The notes under the pieces were generated by a model that saw only the letters and a program-made list of their open reading frames with translations, had not been told where the DNA came from and searched no databases. A stretch of DNA of 64,000 bases from Saccharomyces paradoxus (lineage: Eukaryota > Ascomycota > Saccharomycetes > Saccharomycetales > Saccharomycetaceae). Position 1 is the first letter of the stretch; every line of letters begins with the position of its first letter. Positions 22,214 through 32,035 of the stretch are shown here, piece after piece. The stretch spans positions 868,001 to 932,000 of the forward strand of contig NC_047499.1 in the NCBI RefSeq assembly GCF_002079055.1. The letters run 5' to 3'. Made by a program: the position numbers and the translations under genes.

Positions 22214-23012
22214 TGTTTTGCTGATGTGCGTTCTTGGCGATACAAACTTGCTGTACTAGTTAAGCTATTGGACGTTAAGTCGTAGTGGTACTTTCAAGTT
22301 ATCCTTTGGGCGGAGGTCAGTCAGTTCTCCCTAAAAAAGTGTGAAGGCAAAACTTGTCACCGGGTAAGAATATGCGATGGTATTGTTTTGCCACTAAAGG
22401 GACAGCTTGAAAGAATTAATATCAAGCCACCGAACCAAGTTGCACTGAAAGGGGTGGATTCCATTCTTCATAATGTAATAGATTAGTCTTTATCTTCACT
22501 TTGTCATTTTATTCCTGTTTTCTTCTATTGATTTGATAGTTCTTAAATTATTTTACTTTTTGTGTCCGTCATAGAACCAAACATAAAAAATTTACTCTAC
22601 AAATAAACAAGATTGATGAAACATGGAATGTATTGTTAATGAACGTAAGGTATACAAAGCACATGTTATGTTCTTCGAGCGTGAGCATGTAATTATGTAT
22701 ATTTCTTAAATTTTGAGGGACTTAGATAGATTTTCATCCTTGGCCGCTGGAACACGCATACTGAAGGAGTTGCAATTCGTTCTTAATCTTCATCTCCAAT
22801 TTTGGGTCTAAAGCCGGTGCTTGTCTCGTGGGCTTTGCCTTGCTTTAGCTTTTCACATCTATAGTATGCCATCTTTGCACCTCTCAAACATGAATTGATA
22901 GGCGATGAGCAGGATGAAAAATGAAAAAAAAAAGTGCTAAATGAAAATGAAACTGGTAGAAAGTAGGCGAAATCGGTCGATAACTCCTGCCAACATAACT
23001 AAATAGACATTT
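22214..23012. promoter_or_regulatory. Divergent GLC8-ELP6 promoter with a Reb1 site
   Basis: CCGGGTAA at 22360-22367 is a perfect Reb1 site (TTACCCGG on the other strand), about 150 bp before GLC8, and likely sets a nucleosome-free region. Between about 22480 and 22700 the DNA is AT-rich without visible coding. I recognise no further gene in the 0.8 kb. Confidence 0.55.
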
Positions 23013-23837
23013 ATGAGTGGTGTTCAAAGACAAGATTTGGTCTTATTCAGTGACCAATCAGTGCTTCCTGCCCAATTTTTCCAAGATAGCAACTCTCACA
23101 ACTTATTCTTCATCACCCATCAATCCTCCACTCAACCGCTATGGCTGATCAACGCATTGATAGAAACGCACATTTTAGGTTCCCCGAACTCTCTTAATGA
23201 ATCTTCTTTATCGAGGCTACCTTCGTCGATTCGCTCTCATGCTGTTCTTGCGTCGTTTATCCACGAACAGAGCCATTTTATGAATTCATTACACAAGCTG
23301 AAGATCCCATCTAACAACTACTGTGTTTTAGATTTTCTGTCCGACTTCATCGTTAGTAACATCCTGAATAAGCCAAAAGATAAAATACTAGGTGACTTAC
23401 TGGCAAAGTTCTCGGCTGCTGTACAAAATAACCCAACCGACACCATCGTTGTCATAGAACAGCCAGAATTATTATTGTCCCTAATAAGCGGTTTAACTTA
23501 CTCAGAATTAAATAATAAGTTCATCACACCTCTTTTGAGGCAATGCCAAGTACTAATAATTGTTTCCAATTCGGACGTTTTCAATATAGATGAATACGAT
23601 GTTCCTGTTCATTCCTCCAATCTGCAAAATTTCTACAAATCTTCCTTTATTAAATCAATGATTAATTTGAACCTGAATCCTTTGAAGACCGGGTTTGCGA
23701 GAGACGTAACTGGCTCATTGCACGTTTGCAGGGGCGGTGCACCCATTGCAACAACCTCAAACACGAGCCTACACGTTGTTGAGAATGAATACCTGTATCT
23801 GAATGAGAAGGAATCAACAAAACTATTTTATCGCTAA
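23013..23837 (+). CDS. ELP6: Elongator complex subunit 6
   Basis: Part of the Elp4-Elp5-Elp6 hexameric RecA-like ring of Elongator, which supports wobble-uridine modification of tRNA (mcm5/ncm5). It has 274 residues, one more than I recall for S. cerevisiae. The fold is RecA-like without a Walker A motif, as expected: QDLVLFSDQSVLP near the start and TDTIVVIEQPELLLSLISG in the middle match the family. It is convergent with TGL3 across only about 145 bp. Confidence 0.94.
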   Translation: MSGVQRQDLVLFSDQSVLPAQFFQDSNSHNLFFITHQSSTQPLWLINALIETHILGSPNSLNESSLSRLPSSIRSHAVLASFIHEQSHFMNSLHKLKIPSNNYCVLDFLSDFIVSNILNKPKDKILGDLLAKFSAAVQNNPTDTIVVIEQPELLLSLISGLTYSELNNKFITPLLRQCQVLIIVSNSDVFNIDEYDVPVHSSNLQNFYKSSFIKSMINLNLNPLKTGFARDVTGSLHVCRGGAPIATTSNTSLHVVENEYLYLNEKESTKLFYR

Positions 23838-23981
23838 ATGAAACCAAAATATTATATGCGAGTTAGAATATTTATTCGTATTCTTTTTTTACTATAACTG
23901 AATATATTTTAAATATAATATCAATGAAAATACATGCAATCAAGCTCTATCAAAAATGGTAACAGAAAAGTGGTGACCCCA

Positions 23982-25910
23982 TTACCTACTCCTTCTTGCC
24001 CTTATTATGTCGTCTAATTTAAATTCGACTGCACATCTTGTTTTGATTAAAGCTAATGCGGGCCACGTGCTTCGTTCACCTGATTTTATCCAATATGGAA
24101 TATTATTCAATTGACCTTCAATAATTCTTGTTAATGACAAACTTTTCATCCTGGGTACCACTGCAATCTCCGTAGCCGATCTGGGAGTCTTCTCATCAAT
24201 GATCAGCCTTTTTATCAATGAGCACAATAAGCCTAGATTGTCCAGTACCTCCATCCTATGTCGAAACTCCATAGTGGCGATGTTTTTTAATTTTCTCTCC
24301 AAGTGATACTTAAATTTAAACGCCAGCGGTTCCATTTCAGTAAAATTCAACTGCGGTATGCCTAATTCTGGGATAATATATTCTGCCGAATCATTGACTG
24401 CCGAACTTGGGGTTGCAGGGCTCATTAAAGGCTCTGCCTCGAGCTCTTCGACAGCTGCTGCCTTTATAGGTGATTGCGAAGAGGAGCTGTGTGTTTTTCC
24501 TACTGTGTTTGCCTTTATAGGAGGCATATTCGGATAATGCTTATAATAATAATATTTTGATGTTTTGATTTCATGCTTCAAATCATTCACCACTAATGGT
24601 GCCAAGTACGGTCTTGCCAAAGAAACAATGAAATTATTAACATTGAATAGTTCCGTTAACCTAGTATAGGGGCTCTCCGTTATATTCGGATTGGTAGCAT
24701 TTTCTGGGGTCAAAAATTTAACTTGTTTATCCTTATTGATGTTAAGAAATGGCTCGATTTCATTTTCTAAGTTTTTACATAACAATGATGTATCTTGCGA
24801 GATTACACCAGAACCAAGTGAACATTCAATGGCAGACTTAATTAATACGTTCGGCGTCGTAACATAATTTAGTAAATTAGGGCATGATTTATCCGTTGGA
24901 TGAATAACAATGTTAAAAACTTTTCCGGTGATTTGATAAACTTCTTCAAAAGTTTTTTCTTTAACAATGTACTTCATCACAAATCGGATAAAAAGATAGA
25001 CGTCTTGAGAGTAACCGTGGTGTATCAGATTTTGAATTAAAGTTCCCAGGTTTAGATGCTGCTCTAAATTACCGTATCCACAACTTTTTAATAAATCTAC
25101 ATCATTCTTGATGATATTCAAGAGGTTGTCATCGGTCAATAGCTGCTTCAGTTGTTCATTGGATAAGCAACCGAATAAACTTGCGACGCACGCCCCCATA
25201 GAACTGCCACTTATGATATTAGGCATCAGATCTTGCAACAATAAACCTTTAATCACTCCCAGGTGAAACAGCCCAAACAATGAACCACCTTGCAAGATCA
25301 ACGCTGTAGTACCCAGTGACAACTTACATCTTTGGAAAAAGGACGTTGGCGTCAAAGTCTGACTATTTAGTATATCGAGGCCTTCCAATATCCGGGTCAA
25401 GTATTGTTCTATAAGCAACTTTGTACCCATCAAAGATTTTGTGAACAACTTCTTATCTCCAATTCCTGCAAAATTCCTCAACATACAAGGCCCTGTAGTC
25501 GAGAACTTTTCCTTAACTACATCATACTTCTCCTCCCTTAACATGTTTTCCAGTATGGTGTACTGTTCAATGACAGAATTGAAGTCGTACCTTCTCGAAA
25601 AGAAATTCCGCCGCCATAAATTTGCGCCTGTTATTTCATCTACTACAGACGCTTGTTGACACCACATTTGATACGTATCACACTCGTCTAACTTCTTAAT
25701 AGCATTGTAATAAATGACTCTCGAATGTGGCCTCACATAGTTAACCAATTTTTGAACCCAAAAGAAATAAATATCAGTGATGACATGTAGAATTTCCCAC
25801 ACAAAAGGAGGAATATGGTCCAATGTAGCATACACTATACGCAGTATCCAATTCTTCAAAAGGGTCGGTATGACAGCAGACACTTTGTATTCTTGTGCCA
25901 CTTCCTTCAT
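23982..25910 (-). CDS. TGL3: Lipid-droplet triacylglycerol lipase
   Basis: Hydrolyses triacylglycerol on lipid droplets and also has lysophospholipid acyltransferase activity in S. cerevisiae. It has 642 residues from the Met at 25908-25910 (MKEVAQEYKV); the open frame continues a few codons upstream without an ATG. A hydrophobic N-terminal segment (about residues 15-50) precedes the patatin-like domain, with oxyanion GGSLFGLFHLG and nucleophile GSSMG (GXSXG). A Pro/Ser-rich segment at about 480-530 is the most variable part. The far C terminus, LIKTRCAVEFKLDDIIRARRSR, matches the family and is known to matter for localisation and stability. Confidence 0.96.
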   Translation of the reverse strand: MKEVAQEYKVSAVIPTLLKNWILRIVYATLDHIPPFVWEILHVITDIYFFWVQKLVNYVRPHSRVIYYNAIKKLDECDTYQMWCQQASVVDEITGANLWRRNFFSRRYDFNSVIEQYTILENMLREEKYDVVKEKFSTTGPCMLRNFAGIGDKKLFTKSLMGTKLLIEQYLTRILEGLDILNSQTLTPTSFFQRCKLSLGTTALILQGGSLFGLFHLGVIKGLLLQDLMPNIISGSSMGACVASLFGCLSNEQLKQLLTDDNLLNIIKNDVDLLKSCGYGNLEQHLNLGTLIQNLIHHGYSQDVYLFIRFVMKYIVKEKTFEEVYQITGKVFNIVIHPTDKSCPNLLNYVTTPNVLIKSAIECSLGSGVISQDTSLLCKNLENEIEPFLNINKDKQVKFLTPENATNPNITESPYTRLTELFNVNNFIVSLARPYLAPLVVNDLKHEIKTSKYYYYKHYPNMPPIKANTVGKTHSSSSQSPIKAAAVEELEAEPLMSPATPSSAVNDSAEYIIPELGIPQLNFTEMEPLAFKFKYHLERKLKNIATMEFRHRMEVLDNLGLLCSLIKRLIIDEKTPRSATEIAVVPRMKSLSLTRIIEGQLNNIPYWIKSGERSTWPALALIKTRCAVEFKLDDIIRARRSR

Positions 25911-26311
25911 GCTTAATGGCAACTCAAAGAGGCGATATATGTTTAGATGATTCACTTACTATTGTGTCATCGTACTTCTCTATGCAGTCAATATTAATTT
26001 CTATTAGTTGCTACTCAGAAGAAATATAAAGAAGAAAAAAAGGGTCAGGGTTAGGTCCTCCTGACCTAGAAAAAGTATCTTCGAAATTTCTAAACACCTA
26101 GTATAATTGTGGATGACCTACTAAAAAACTTAAATTACCCTATGAATAATTACCCTATTATACAGTGGCAAAATTAAAAATCCAAAAGGTATCGTCAAAG
26201 GATGGAAAGAGCCAAGACGCCACTACATTTATTTGGTTGTATTAATCAATTGATAAATTCAAGGGAAGTGGGTAAGAACACATTGAACTAAGTTTTCATA
26301 TATTTACAAAC
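25911..26311. promoter_or_regulatory. Divergent TGL3-PRE5 promoter with PACE-like box
   Basis: AGTGGCAAA at 26164-26172 differs by one base from the PACE element GGTGGCAAA bound by Rpn4, and lies about 140 bp before PRE5 in the sense orientation. A 7-bp inverted repeat GGTCAGG/CCTGACC (26043-26049 and 26060-26066) with a 10-base spacer sits mid-region; I do not know a factor for it. Confidence 0.65.
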
Positions 26312-27016
26312 ATGTTCAGAAACAATTACGACGGGGACACAGTCACTTTTTCTCCTACTGGCCGTCTTTTCCAAGTGGAATACGCATTGGAAGCTATTAA
26401 ACAAGGGAGCGTCACTGTGGGGTTACGTTCGAACACTCATGCTGTTTTGGTAGCGTTGAAAAGAAATGCAGACGAATTGTCATCATACCAGAAAAAGATC
26501 ATTAAATGTGACGAGCACATGGGGCTTTCGTTAGCCGGGTTGGCTCCAGATGCCAGAGTTTTAAGTAATTATTTGAGACAACAGTGTAATTATTCCAGTT
26601 TAGTTTTTAACAGGAAGCTCGCCGTCGAGAGAGCAGGTCATTTGCTTTGCGATAAAGCACAGAAGAATACACAGTCCTATGGGGGCAGACCCTACGGTGT
26701 TGGTTTGTTGATCATCGGGTATGACAAGAGCGGTGCTCATCTTTTAGAATTCCAACCCTCCGGGAATGTCACAGAACTATACGGTACAGCTATTGGCGCA
26801 AGAAGTCAAGGGGCAAAGACCTATCTAGAGAGAACTTTAGACACGTTCATAAAAATTGACGGGAACCCTGACGAGCTCATCAAAGCCGGCGTCGAGGCTA
26901 TCAGCCAGTCTCTAAGAGACGAAGCCTTGACAGTAGACAATCTTTCAATCGCCATCGTAGGCAAGGATACGCCTTTTACAATTTATGATGGTGAAGCCGT
27001 TGCTAAATACATTTAG
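26312..27016 (+). CDS. PRE5: 20S proteasome alpha-type subunit 6
   Basis: The alpha6 subunit of the 20S proteasome outer ring, structural and non-catalytic. The 234 residues equal the S. cerevisiae length. The proteasome alpha signature is seen at residues 6-29 (YDGDTVTFSPTGRLFQVEYA), and the N-terminal extension forms part of the gate. The conserved Lys/Arg-rich strand VGLRSNTHAVLVALKR follows. The upstream PACE-like box fits Rpn4 control shared by proteasome genes. Confidence 0.98.
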   Translation: MFRNNYDGDTVTFSPTGRLFQVEYALEAIKQGSVTVGLRSNTHAVLVALKRNADELSSYQKKIIKCDEHMGLSLAGLAPDARVLSNYLRQQCNYSSLVFNRKLAVERAGHLLCDKAQKNTQSYGGRPYGVGLLIIGYDKSGAHLLEFQPSGNVTELYGTAIGARSQGAKTYLERTLDTFIKIDGNPDELIKAGVEAISQSLRDEALTVDNLSIAIVGKDTPFTIYDGEAVAKYI

Positions 27017-27424
27017 GTCTAGATACAAAGAATCGTTTCCACCTGAGCTATAGTCAAAGCAAGACCAAAAGAATCTCTCACAGCAGTCGAGTTTTTTACA
27101 TATAAAGATAACAATAATAGAATAACTTAGTACGTAGTCTCACTTCTCATTCAAAATTAAAAAGACGTGCACTTCATTACGTTGGCTTTTAAATCTAGTA
27201 ATAACACCGCTTAATTCCACCCTCCGCCGGAAAATAAACGGAGTTATCCCCCGTTGAAAATTCAGCATAATTATGTATCACAATACATACGTGTTCGTGT
27301 ATAAAAAGAACTACCTATTCTAAATATACCTTCGAACTTACTCAAACATACTTGTTTCGATAAATTGACCAGGCCATAAGCATTTCTCGGTTTCGAAAAG
27401 TGAGATAATAGCTACAAAAAAAAA
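27017..27424 (+). promoter_or_regulatory. YMR315W promoter with two Stb5 sites and TATA
   Basis: CGGAGTTAT (27239-27247, plus) and CGGTGTTAT (27201-27209, minus) both match the Stb5 consensus CGGNSTTAT exactly, 30 bp apart and about 180-220 bp before the ATG. A TATAAAAA box starts at 27300. Stb5 control of YMR315W under NADPH shortage is established in S. cerevisiae. Confidence 0.75.
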
Positions 27425-28474
27425 ATGTCCCCATTAAACGTCGGTATAGTTGGTACAGGTATTTTTGCCAGAGATAGACATCTGCCATCCTACCAGGAAT
27501 TTCCTGACAAGTTCAAAGTCGCTGCCGCCTTCAATAGACATAAGGAAAAAGCTTTAGATTTTGCGAAGACCGCTAACATTCCTGAAAATAAGGTTTACGA
27601 TAACCTAGAGGAGATTTTGAAGGATCCTCATGTTGACTACATTGACGCTTTGCTACCTGCCCAATTTAACGCTGATATTGTTGAGAAGGCAGTCAAAGCA
27701 GGTAAACCAGTTATTTTAGAAAAACCAATCGCCGCCAACTTAGACCAAGCAAGAGAGATTGTCGAATTGGCAGAGTCCACCCCATTACCCGTGGGCGTGG
27801 CTGAAAATTGGTTATATTTACCATGTATTAAGATAGCGAAGGAGCAGATCAAGAAAATCGGTCCTGTTGTAGCATTCACCCACAATTCCACCGGTCCATT
27901 TGTTACTCAAAATAAATATTTGACTACAACCTGGAGACAAAAACCAGAACACATTGGCGGATTTTTATCAGATGGTGGTGTCCATCAATTAGCTCTTGTT
28001 ATTTCCTTACTTGGTGAATTCGGATCTGTTTCTGCATTAACCAGACAAGTGCGTGAACGTTCCGGTGCTGATGACATCGTCTTTGCTACCGTTCAGCTAA
28101 AGGATGCAGAGGTAATTGGAAGTTTTACTTATGGCTCTGCATTTGGTGCTACCGAAAAATCTGTTTTCTTGAAAGTTTATGGTAAGAATGGTACCGTTAC
28201 CGTCGATTTGTCGGATAAGAAGAACCCCGTCGTAAAAGTTAAATTAGGGGGTTCAGCTGAAGATAACGGCGACGAACAAACTTTCAAGGTCGACAACGAT
28301 GAAAGTTTCGGCGTTAACGCTGAATTTTTGAACTTCCATGAGGCCGTCAGCAAGAAAGACAAATCCCTATACTTAGGCTCACCTAGAACTGCCTTCCACC
28401 ACTTGGCTTGTGTGGATGCATTTTTGAAATCTTCTGCCAAGAATGGTGACCATGTTAAAGTTGAGCAGCCATGA
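27425..28474 (+). CDS. YMR315W: NADP(H)-specific oxidoreductase, Gfo/Idh/MocA family
   Basis: A cytosolic Rossmann-fold oxidoreductase. The S. cerevisiae orthologue is an NADP(H)-dependent enzyme induced by Stb5 when NADPH is limiting; its physiological substrate is not firmly known. The 349 residues equal the S. cerevisiae length. The N-terminal dinucleotide motif GIVGTGIFARDRHLPSY and the family EKP motif (VILEKPIAANLDQA, about residue 97 on) are both intact, and the C-terminal GFO_IDH_MocA sheet domain follows from about residue 130. The two Stb5 boxes upstream support conserved regulation. Confidence 0.94.
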   Translation: MSPLNVGIVGTGIFARDRHLPSYQEFPDKFKVAAAFNRHKEKALDFAKTANIPENKVYDNLEEILKDPHVDYIDALLPAQFNADIVEKAVKAGKPVILEKPIAANLDQAREIVELAESTPLPVGVAENWLYLPCIKIAKEQIKKIGPVVAFTHNSTGPFVTQNKYLTTTWRQKPEHIGGFLSDGGVHQLALVISLLGEFGSVSALTRQVRERSGADDIVFATVQLKDAEVIGSFTYGSAFGATEKSVFLKVYGKNGTVTVDLSDKKNPVVKVKLGGSAEDNGDEQTFKVDNDESFGVNAEFLNFHEAVSKKDKSLYLGSPRTAFHHLACVDAFLKSSAKNGDHVKVEQP

Positions 28475-29476
28475 TTACCGCTTTACGATGTAACGCTTTC
28501 TTAACCTTAATAAATGGATTCATTCATATATTTATACCTATGTACACCCGTAAATATAGACTTTTAGAATGAAAAGTATTGATCAAATGATGAACCATTG
28601 GAAATTGTTGTGTTTTTCTTGTAACAAAATAGCCAAAAACTTACATCCGTCCACTATTGCAGAACGTCTGTCAAAGCAAGATTTTTGAAATCAGATCAGT
28701 TACAGCAGAACTCGCCTAAGAAGAACATATAAATATACATTAATACGAATTATAATTTGAAATTCGATTATATGAAAAAAGAATCGTTCGTGCCTGTACG
28801 AATTACCTGGTAGTCAGCATAGACGTAATCATGGATGACTTCTTCTGTAAGATCTACAGATGTTTCCCTTTTTTTTATGAGATGTACGCTCAAAGCATGA
28901 GATGACGAGCGGCATATATCGAGCAATGTAACCTCATACCCTCTTCGAGAATTTTCTGAACCCTTTGATAACCCAAGGAAAGCCAATTGCCGTTTCTACC
29001 GCGCCATTTCATCCCCTTGTTTCTTTACGGTCTTAACTGCCTGCCCGCTTTGCCCCAAAGGTTAATCGCTTAGAGTACGAAAGTTGGAAGCAACCTGAAG
29101 TGCCTTTTGGTTAGGTATTTGGCATAATTAAGAGTATGTTTATCCGAAAAATACACCGCCTAAAGTCTGATAACGACCAACGCGCATCAACTTGCCTTCT
29201 TATTACTACATTGTGGTCGGTGATAAAGTCCCACTGGTTTTAGCCTTGTGGGCGATAGATGACAGGGCGCATGAATATTTTTTGGCGCAGCAGGGGCGCA
29301 AATGGACCCTTTTAAAAAAAAAAATAGGCTTAGCTAATGGTATGAAACAATATAAAAGAAGAAAGTAACTATGACAGTGCTTCCTACTACTATAGATTTG
29401 GCACATTTCACCAGGATAAAGAAAATCAGAAGAAGTTCTAAGCCGCAATTACAAGGTTTTGAGGAACAGCTTGAAT
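28475..29476 (+). promoter_or_regulatory. YMR315W 3' flank and DIA1 promoter
   Basis: A 1.0-kb region without a convincing gene. TGAAACA at 29343-29349 is an exact Ste12 pheromone/filamentation response element, and TATAAAAG at 29351-29358 is a good TATA box, about 120-130 bp before the DIA1 ATG. This fits DIA1's link to invasive growth. The rest is unremarkable. Confidence 0.45.
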
Positions 29477-30487
29477 ATGGGTGCAATAAGTAGATACCTT
29501 CTGAAGAAAGCAGCAGATGGGCTTAAAGATGAGCAGAGATTGAAGATTGAAATGTCCGATAGCAAGACCCTTCCGGAGTGCTTTCATTTTAATAGGGAAA
29601 GAAGAATGCCCATAGCCGAGATAAACGGCGAGGATGGGTTTTTCATGTTTCCATCTCAGCAATCGCTTGAAAATTTCGAAAACACTAAAAAGAATTCGAA
29701 TGAGCTGAGTCGAGATGCAATTGGTATTCCACTATTCCAAATAATTAATTCCACCTTACCATTTGGTAAAAGAGGTAGTCACAATAAGACGGTCAACAAT
29801 GTACTGTCATATAAAATTTTCAAATTTATTTTAAGGACGGCAGAGGAACCTCCCCCCTATGCTGTAGCAAAAATCGTTTCCTCGAACAACGGATTAGTAT
29901 TGTACAAAGTGCCCCTTTATGACATATATAAAAATGTTAGCCAAATAAACATAACTTACAACTTTTTAGGGGCCATGTCTACGGAGCCCAACTCACTAGC
30001 AATGGCTCATCGAGAAGGATACAGGGATTTAGACACTAAAGTAAATAATTTAAATCTTCGGTGGCATGTCACTTATTCGCCTGTTGTCATCAACGATCAT
30101 TATAAACTAACTTTGTTAGAAGATTATGAAGTTAACCGTTTCGATGAAGATGCCATCAGGACTGCCAAAAAAAGGATACCCACTGACCAAAAAGATCAAA
30201 AAGGTCAGAGGTTCGTAGCTGCTCACTATACTAGAGAGTTCTCAACATCTCTTTTCAGGTGGGTTTCTCAGGAAGGCCACTTAATTCTTGGCGAGTATTG
30301 CACGGATCAAGGATCATTTGGATTGCATAATATTCCACCATTGACGGAAGATCTCGGGTGTCAAAGCCTACTCATTCATTACATAGAGTACATGAAGAGA
30401 CAACCTAAAAGAGTTGTGAGAGAAACAAGAAAACAAAATAGAAGGAACCTTGCAAACACAACCAACATGAGAGGGAACCTAATGTAG
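29477..30487 (+). CDS. DIA1: Dia1, protein of unknown function linked to invasive growth
   Basis: The S. cerevisiae gene was named for a 'digs into agar' phenotype when deleted. The biochemical function is unknown and I see no catalytic motif. It has 336 residues from the Met of MGAISRYLLKKAADG, the same length as S. cerevisiae; the open frame extends upstream only through non-ATG codons. No signal peptide or membrane span is visible. The C-terminal tail is strongly basic (KRQPKRVVRETRKQNRR). It is clearly less conserved than its neighbours, with many substitutions from the S288C protein as I remember it, pointing to relaxed or diversifying evolution. Confidence 0.9.
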   Translation: MGAISRYLLKKAADGLKDEQRLKIEMSDSKTLPECFHFNRERRMPIAEINGEDGFFMFPSQQSLENFENTKKNSNELSRDAIGIPLFQIINSTLPFGKRGSHNKTVNNVLSYKIFKFILRTAEEPPPYAVAKIVSSNNGLVLYKVPLYDIYKNVSQINITYNFLGAMSTEPNSLAMAHREGYRDLDTKVNNLNLRWHVTYSPVVINDHYKLTLLEDYEVNRFDEDAIRTAKKRIPTDQKDQKGQRFVAAHYTREFSTSLFRWVSQEGHLILGEYCTDQGSFGLHNIPPLTEDLGCQSLLIHYIEYMKRQPKRVVRETRKQNRRNLANTTNMRGNLM

Positions 30488-32035
30488 CGAAAGTTCGCGT
30501 ATAATAAACCGGCATAGATATGTAAGTATAATTTTTAACTTATCTCAAGCTCGTTCCCTTCCTACGTTGAAAAAGCGGGACAATTCCAGAATATGAAAAA
30601 AAAGAAGAAACTTTAAACCCTGTCATATCTTGTTCCGAGATCTCCTCGTTCTTGTTTGATCGATCTTCTTCGTATACAGACAAAAGGTGCCAAGGCACAA
30701 GAAAGTTTAAAGTGGCACGAACTACTGCGTCACATAAAGCGCGTAGGCCAAAAAAGTGATAGCTGACTTCATTAGATCACTAAGTTGGAAAAAACTTCCT
30801 GAAGGTTTCCTTTTATCTTCTTCATAGTTTTAACTTCCGATCTCATGCTGCCCGTTTGAGTAGTTGATTTTGTTAAGTTTGCTCTTTCCTTTTGGAGTAT
30901 AAACAGCACCTTCGGTTGGCAAGACCTTTCTGCACTGCTATCTGGCGGCCATTTTAAATTTTCTTTACCTGTGGGGAGCAAGAACTTGTTCAGGCACGTT
31001 CCTGAATAAGCTATCTTTTTCTAAACAGTTCCTTCTATACGATAGTCATATCCTTTGCCAATGTCAATTGATTAATTGGACGACAGGAACGCAATAAGCA
31101 AGAACTTTCTTTTTTCGTATACCGCCTACCTCATTGTTTAGAAAGACATGCGTATTCTGGTGCTATGGAGCTAGCAGTAATGCTATCCAAGAGGGGGCCT
31201 CAAGATTCGAGTAAACCAAGCTTTTTCTATTTTACTAAGCCTCCATCGAAAAGGTCCTAAAGAGTAAATGCACTCCTGAGCCTTGGTCTTTACTTCATCG
31301 CTACGCAATTAACATTACCTACGTATTCAATAGGACAGACATAACGGGCAAGCAAGGCTTTTGTATTCACATCCAGTTTTTTATTTTATATACCGCTCAA
31401 GACTGATTCTTAATGGGAAGGAGAACAGAACAACAAGGATGAAAAAGTATGTGATCTATTTAGAGTACGTATCTTCCAAACGCAGGCGTTCGTTCCATTA
31501 TTCTTTCGCATTGAACGTAAAAGGTGCTTTAGTTTTCTTGATCGAAGGAGATGTAGCTCAAGCATTATACCACCTCTTGCACCTTTTTTACTAAAATTTA
31601 ACTCTAGTACAATTGTATCGCAAAAAATTACTCTATTTTTTAACATTATTCCAAAATTGCGTGCCTTTCGTTAAGGCGAATTTTTTTTTGAGCATCCGCA
31701 GATCTGATCGAAAATAAACTTTTTTAAGAAGCTCGTTTGCAATCCCTGCTTTGAATTCAGCGAAGGTGTCAGTCCACGGCGACTTAGAACTCACGTAAAA
31801 ATAAGCATCTCACGAAGACAGCTCAGTAGTTATCAGTAAAATTTCTAAAGAGCATGTTTTCTTAGTCTCTGTTCATGCCCAGGCTCCCTCTTGCAAGTGG
31901 ATCGGAGTTCAAAAATGAAATATTTATTTTATATAAAGTCTCACTCACAAGAGTTGGTGGTTTTAGTTCTCGTCAATTTATATATTCTTCTGTTATGGAA
32001 AGCTGTCCACGAAAAAAGGGTAGCGCCGTATCAAA
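30488..32035. other. 1.5-kb intergenic region before YMR317W
   Basis: I find no convincing gene. Short ORFs on both strands (for example 31361-31594 plus and 31410-31646 minus) overlap each other and look like chance. Shortly before YMR317W, 31915-32000 encodes a hydrophobic stretch (LVVLVLVNLYILLL) in a different frame from YMR317W; see findings. Confidence 0.6.
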
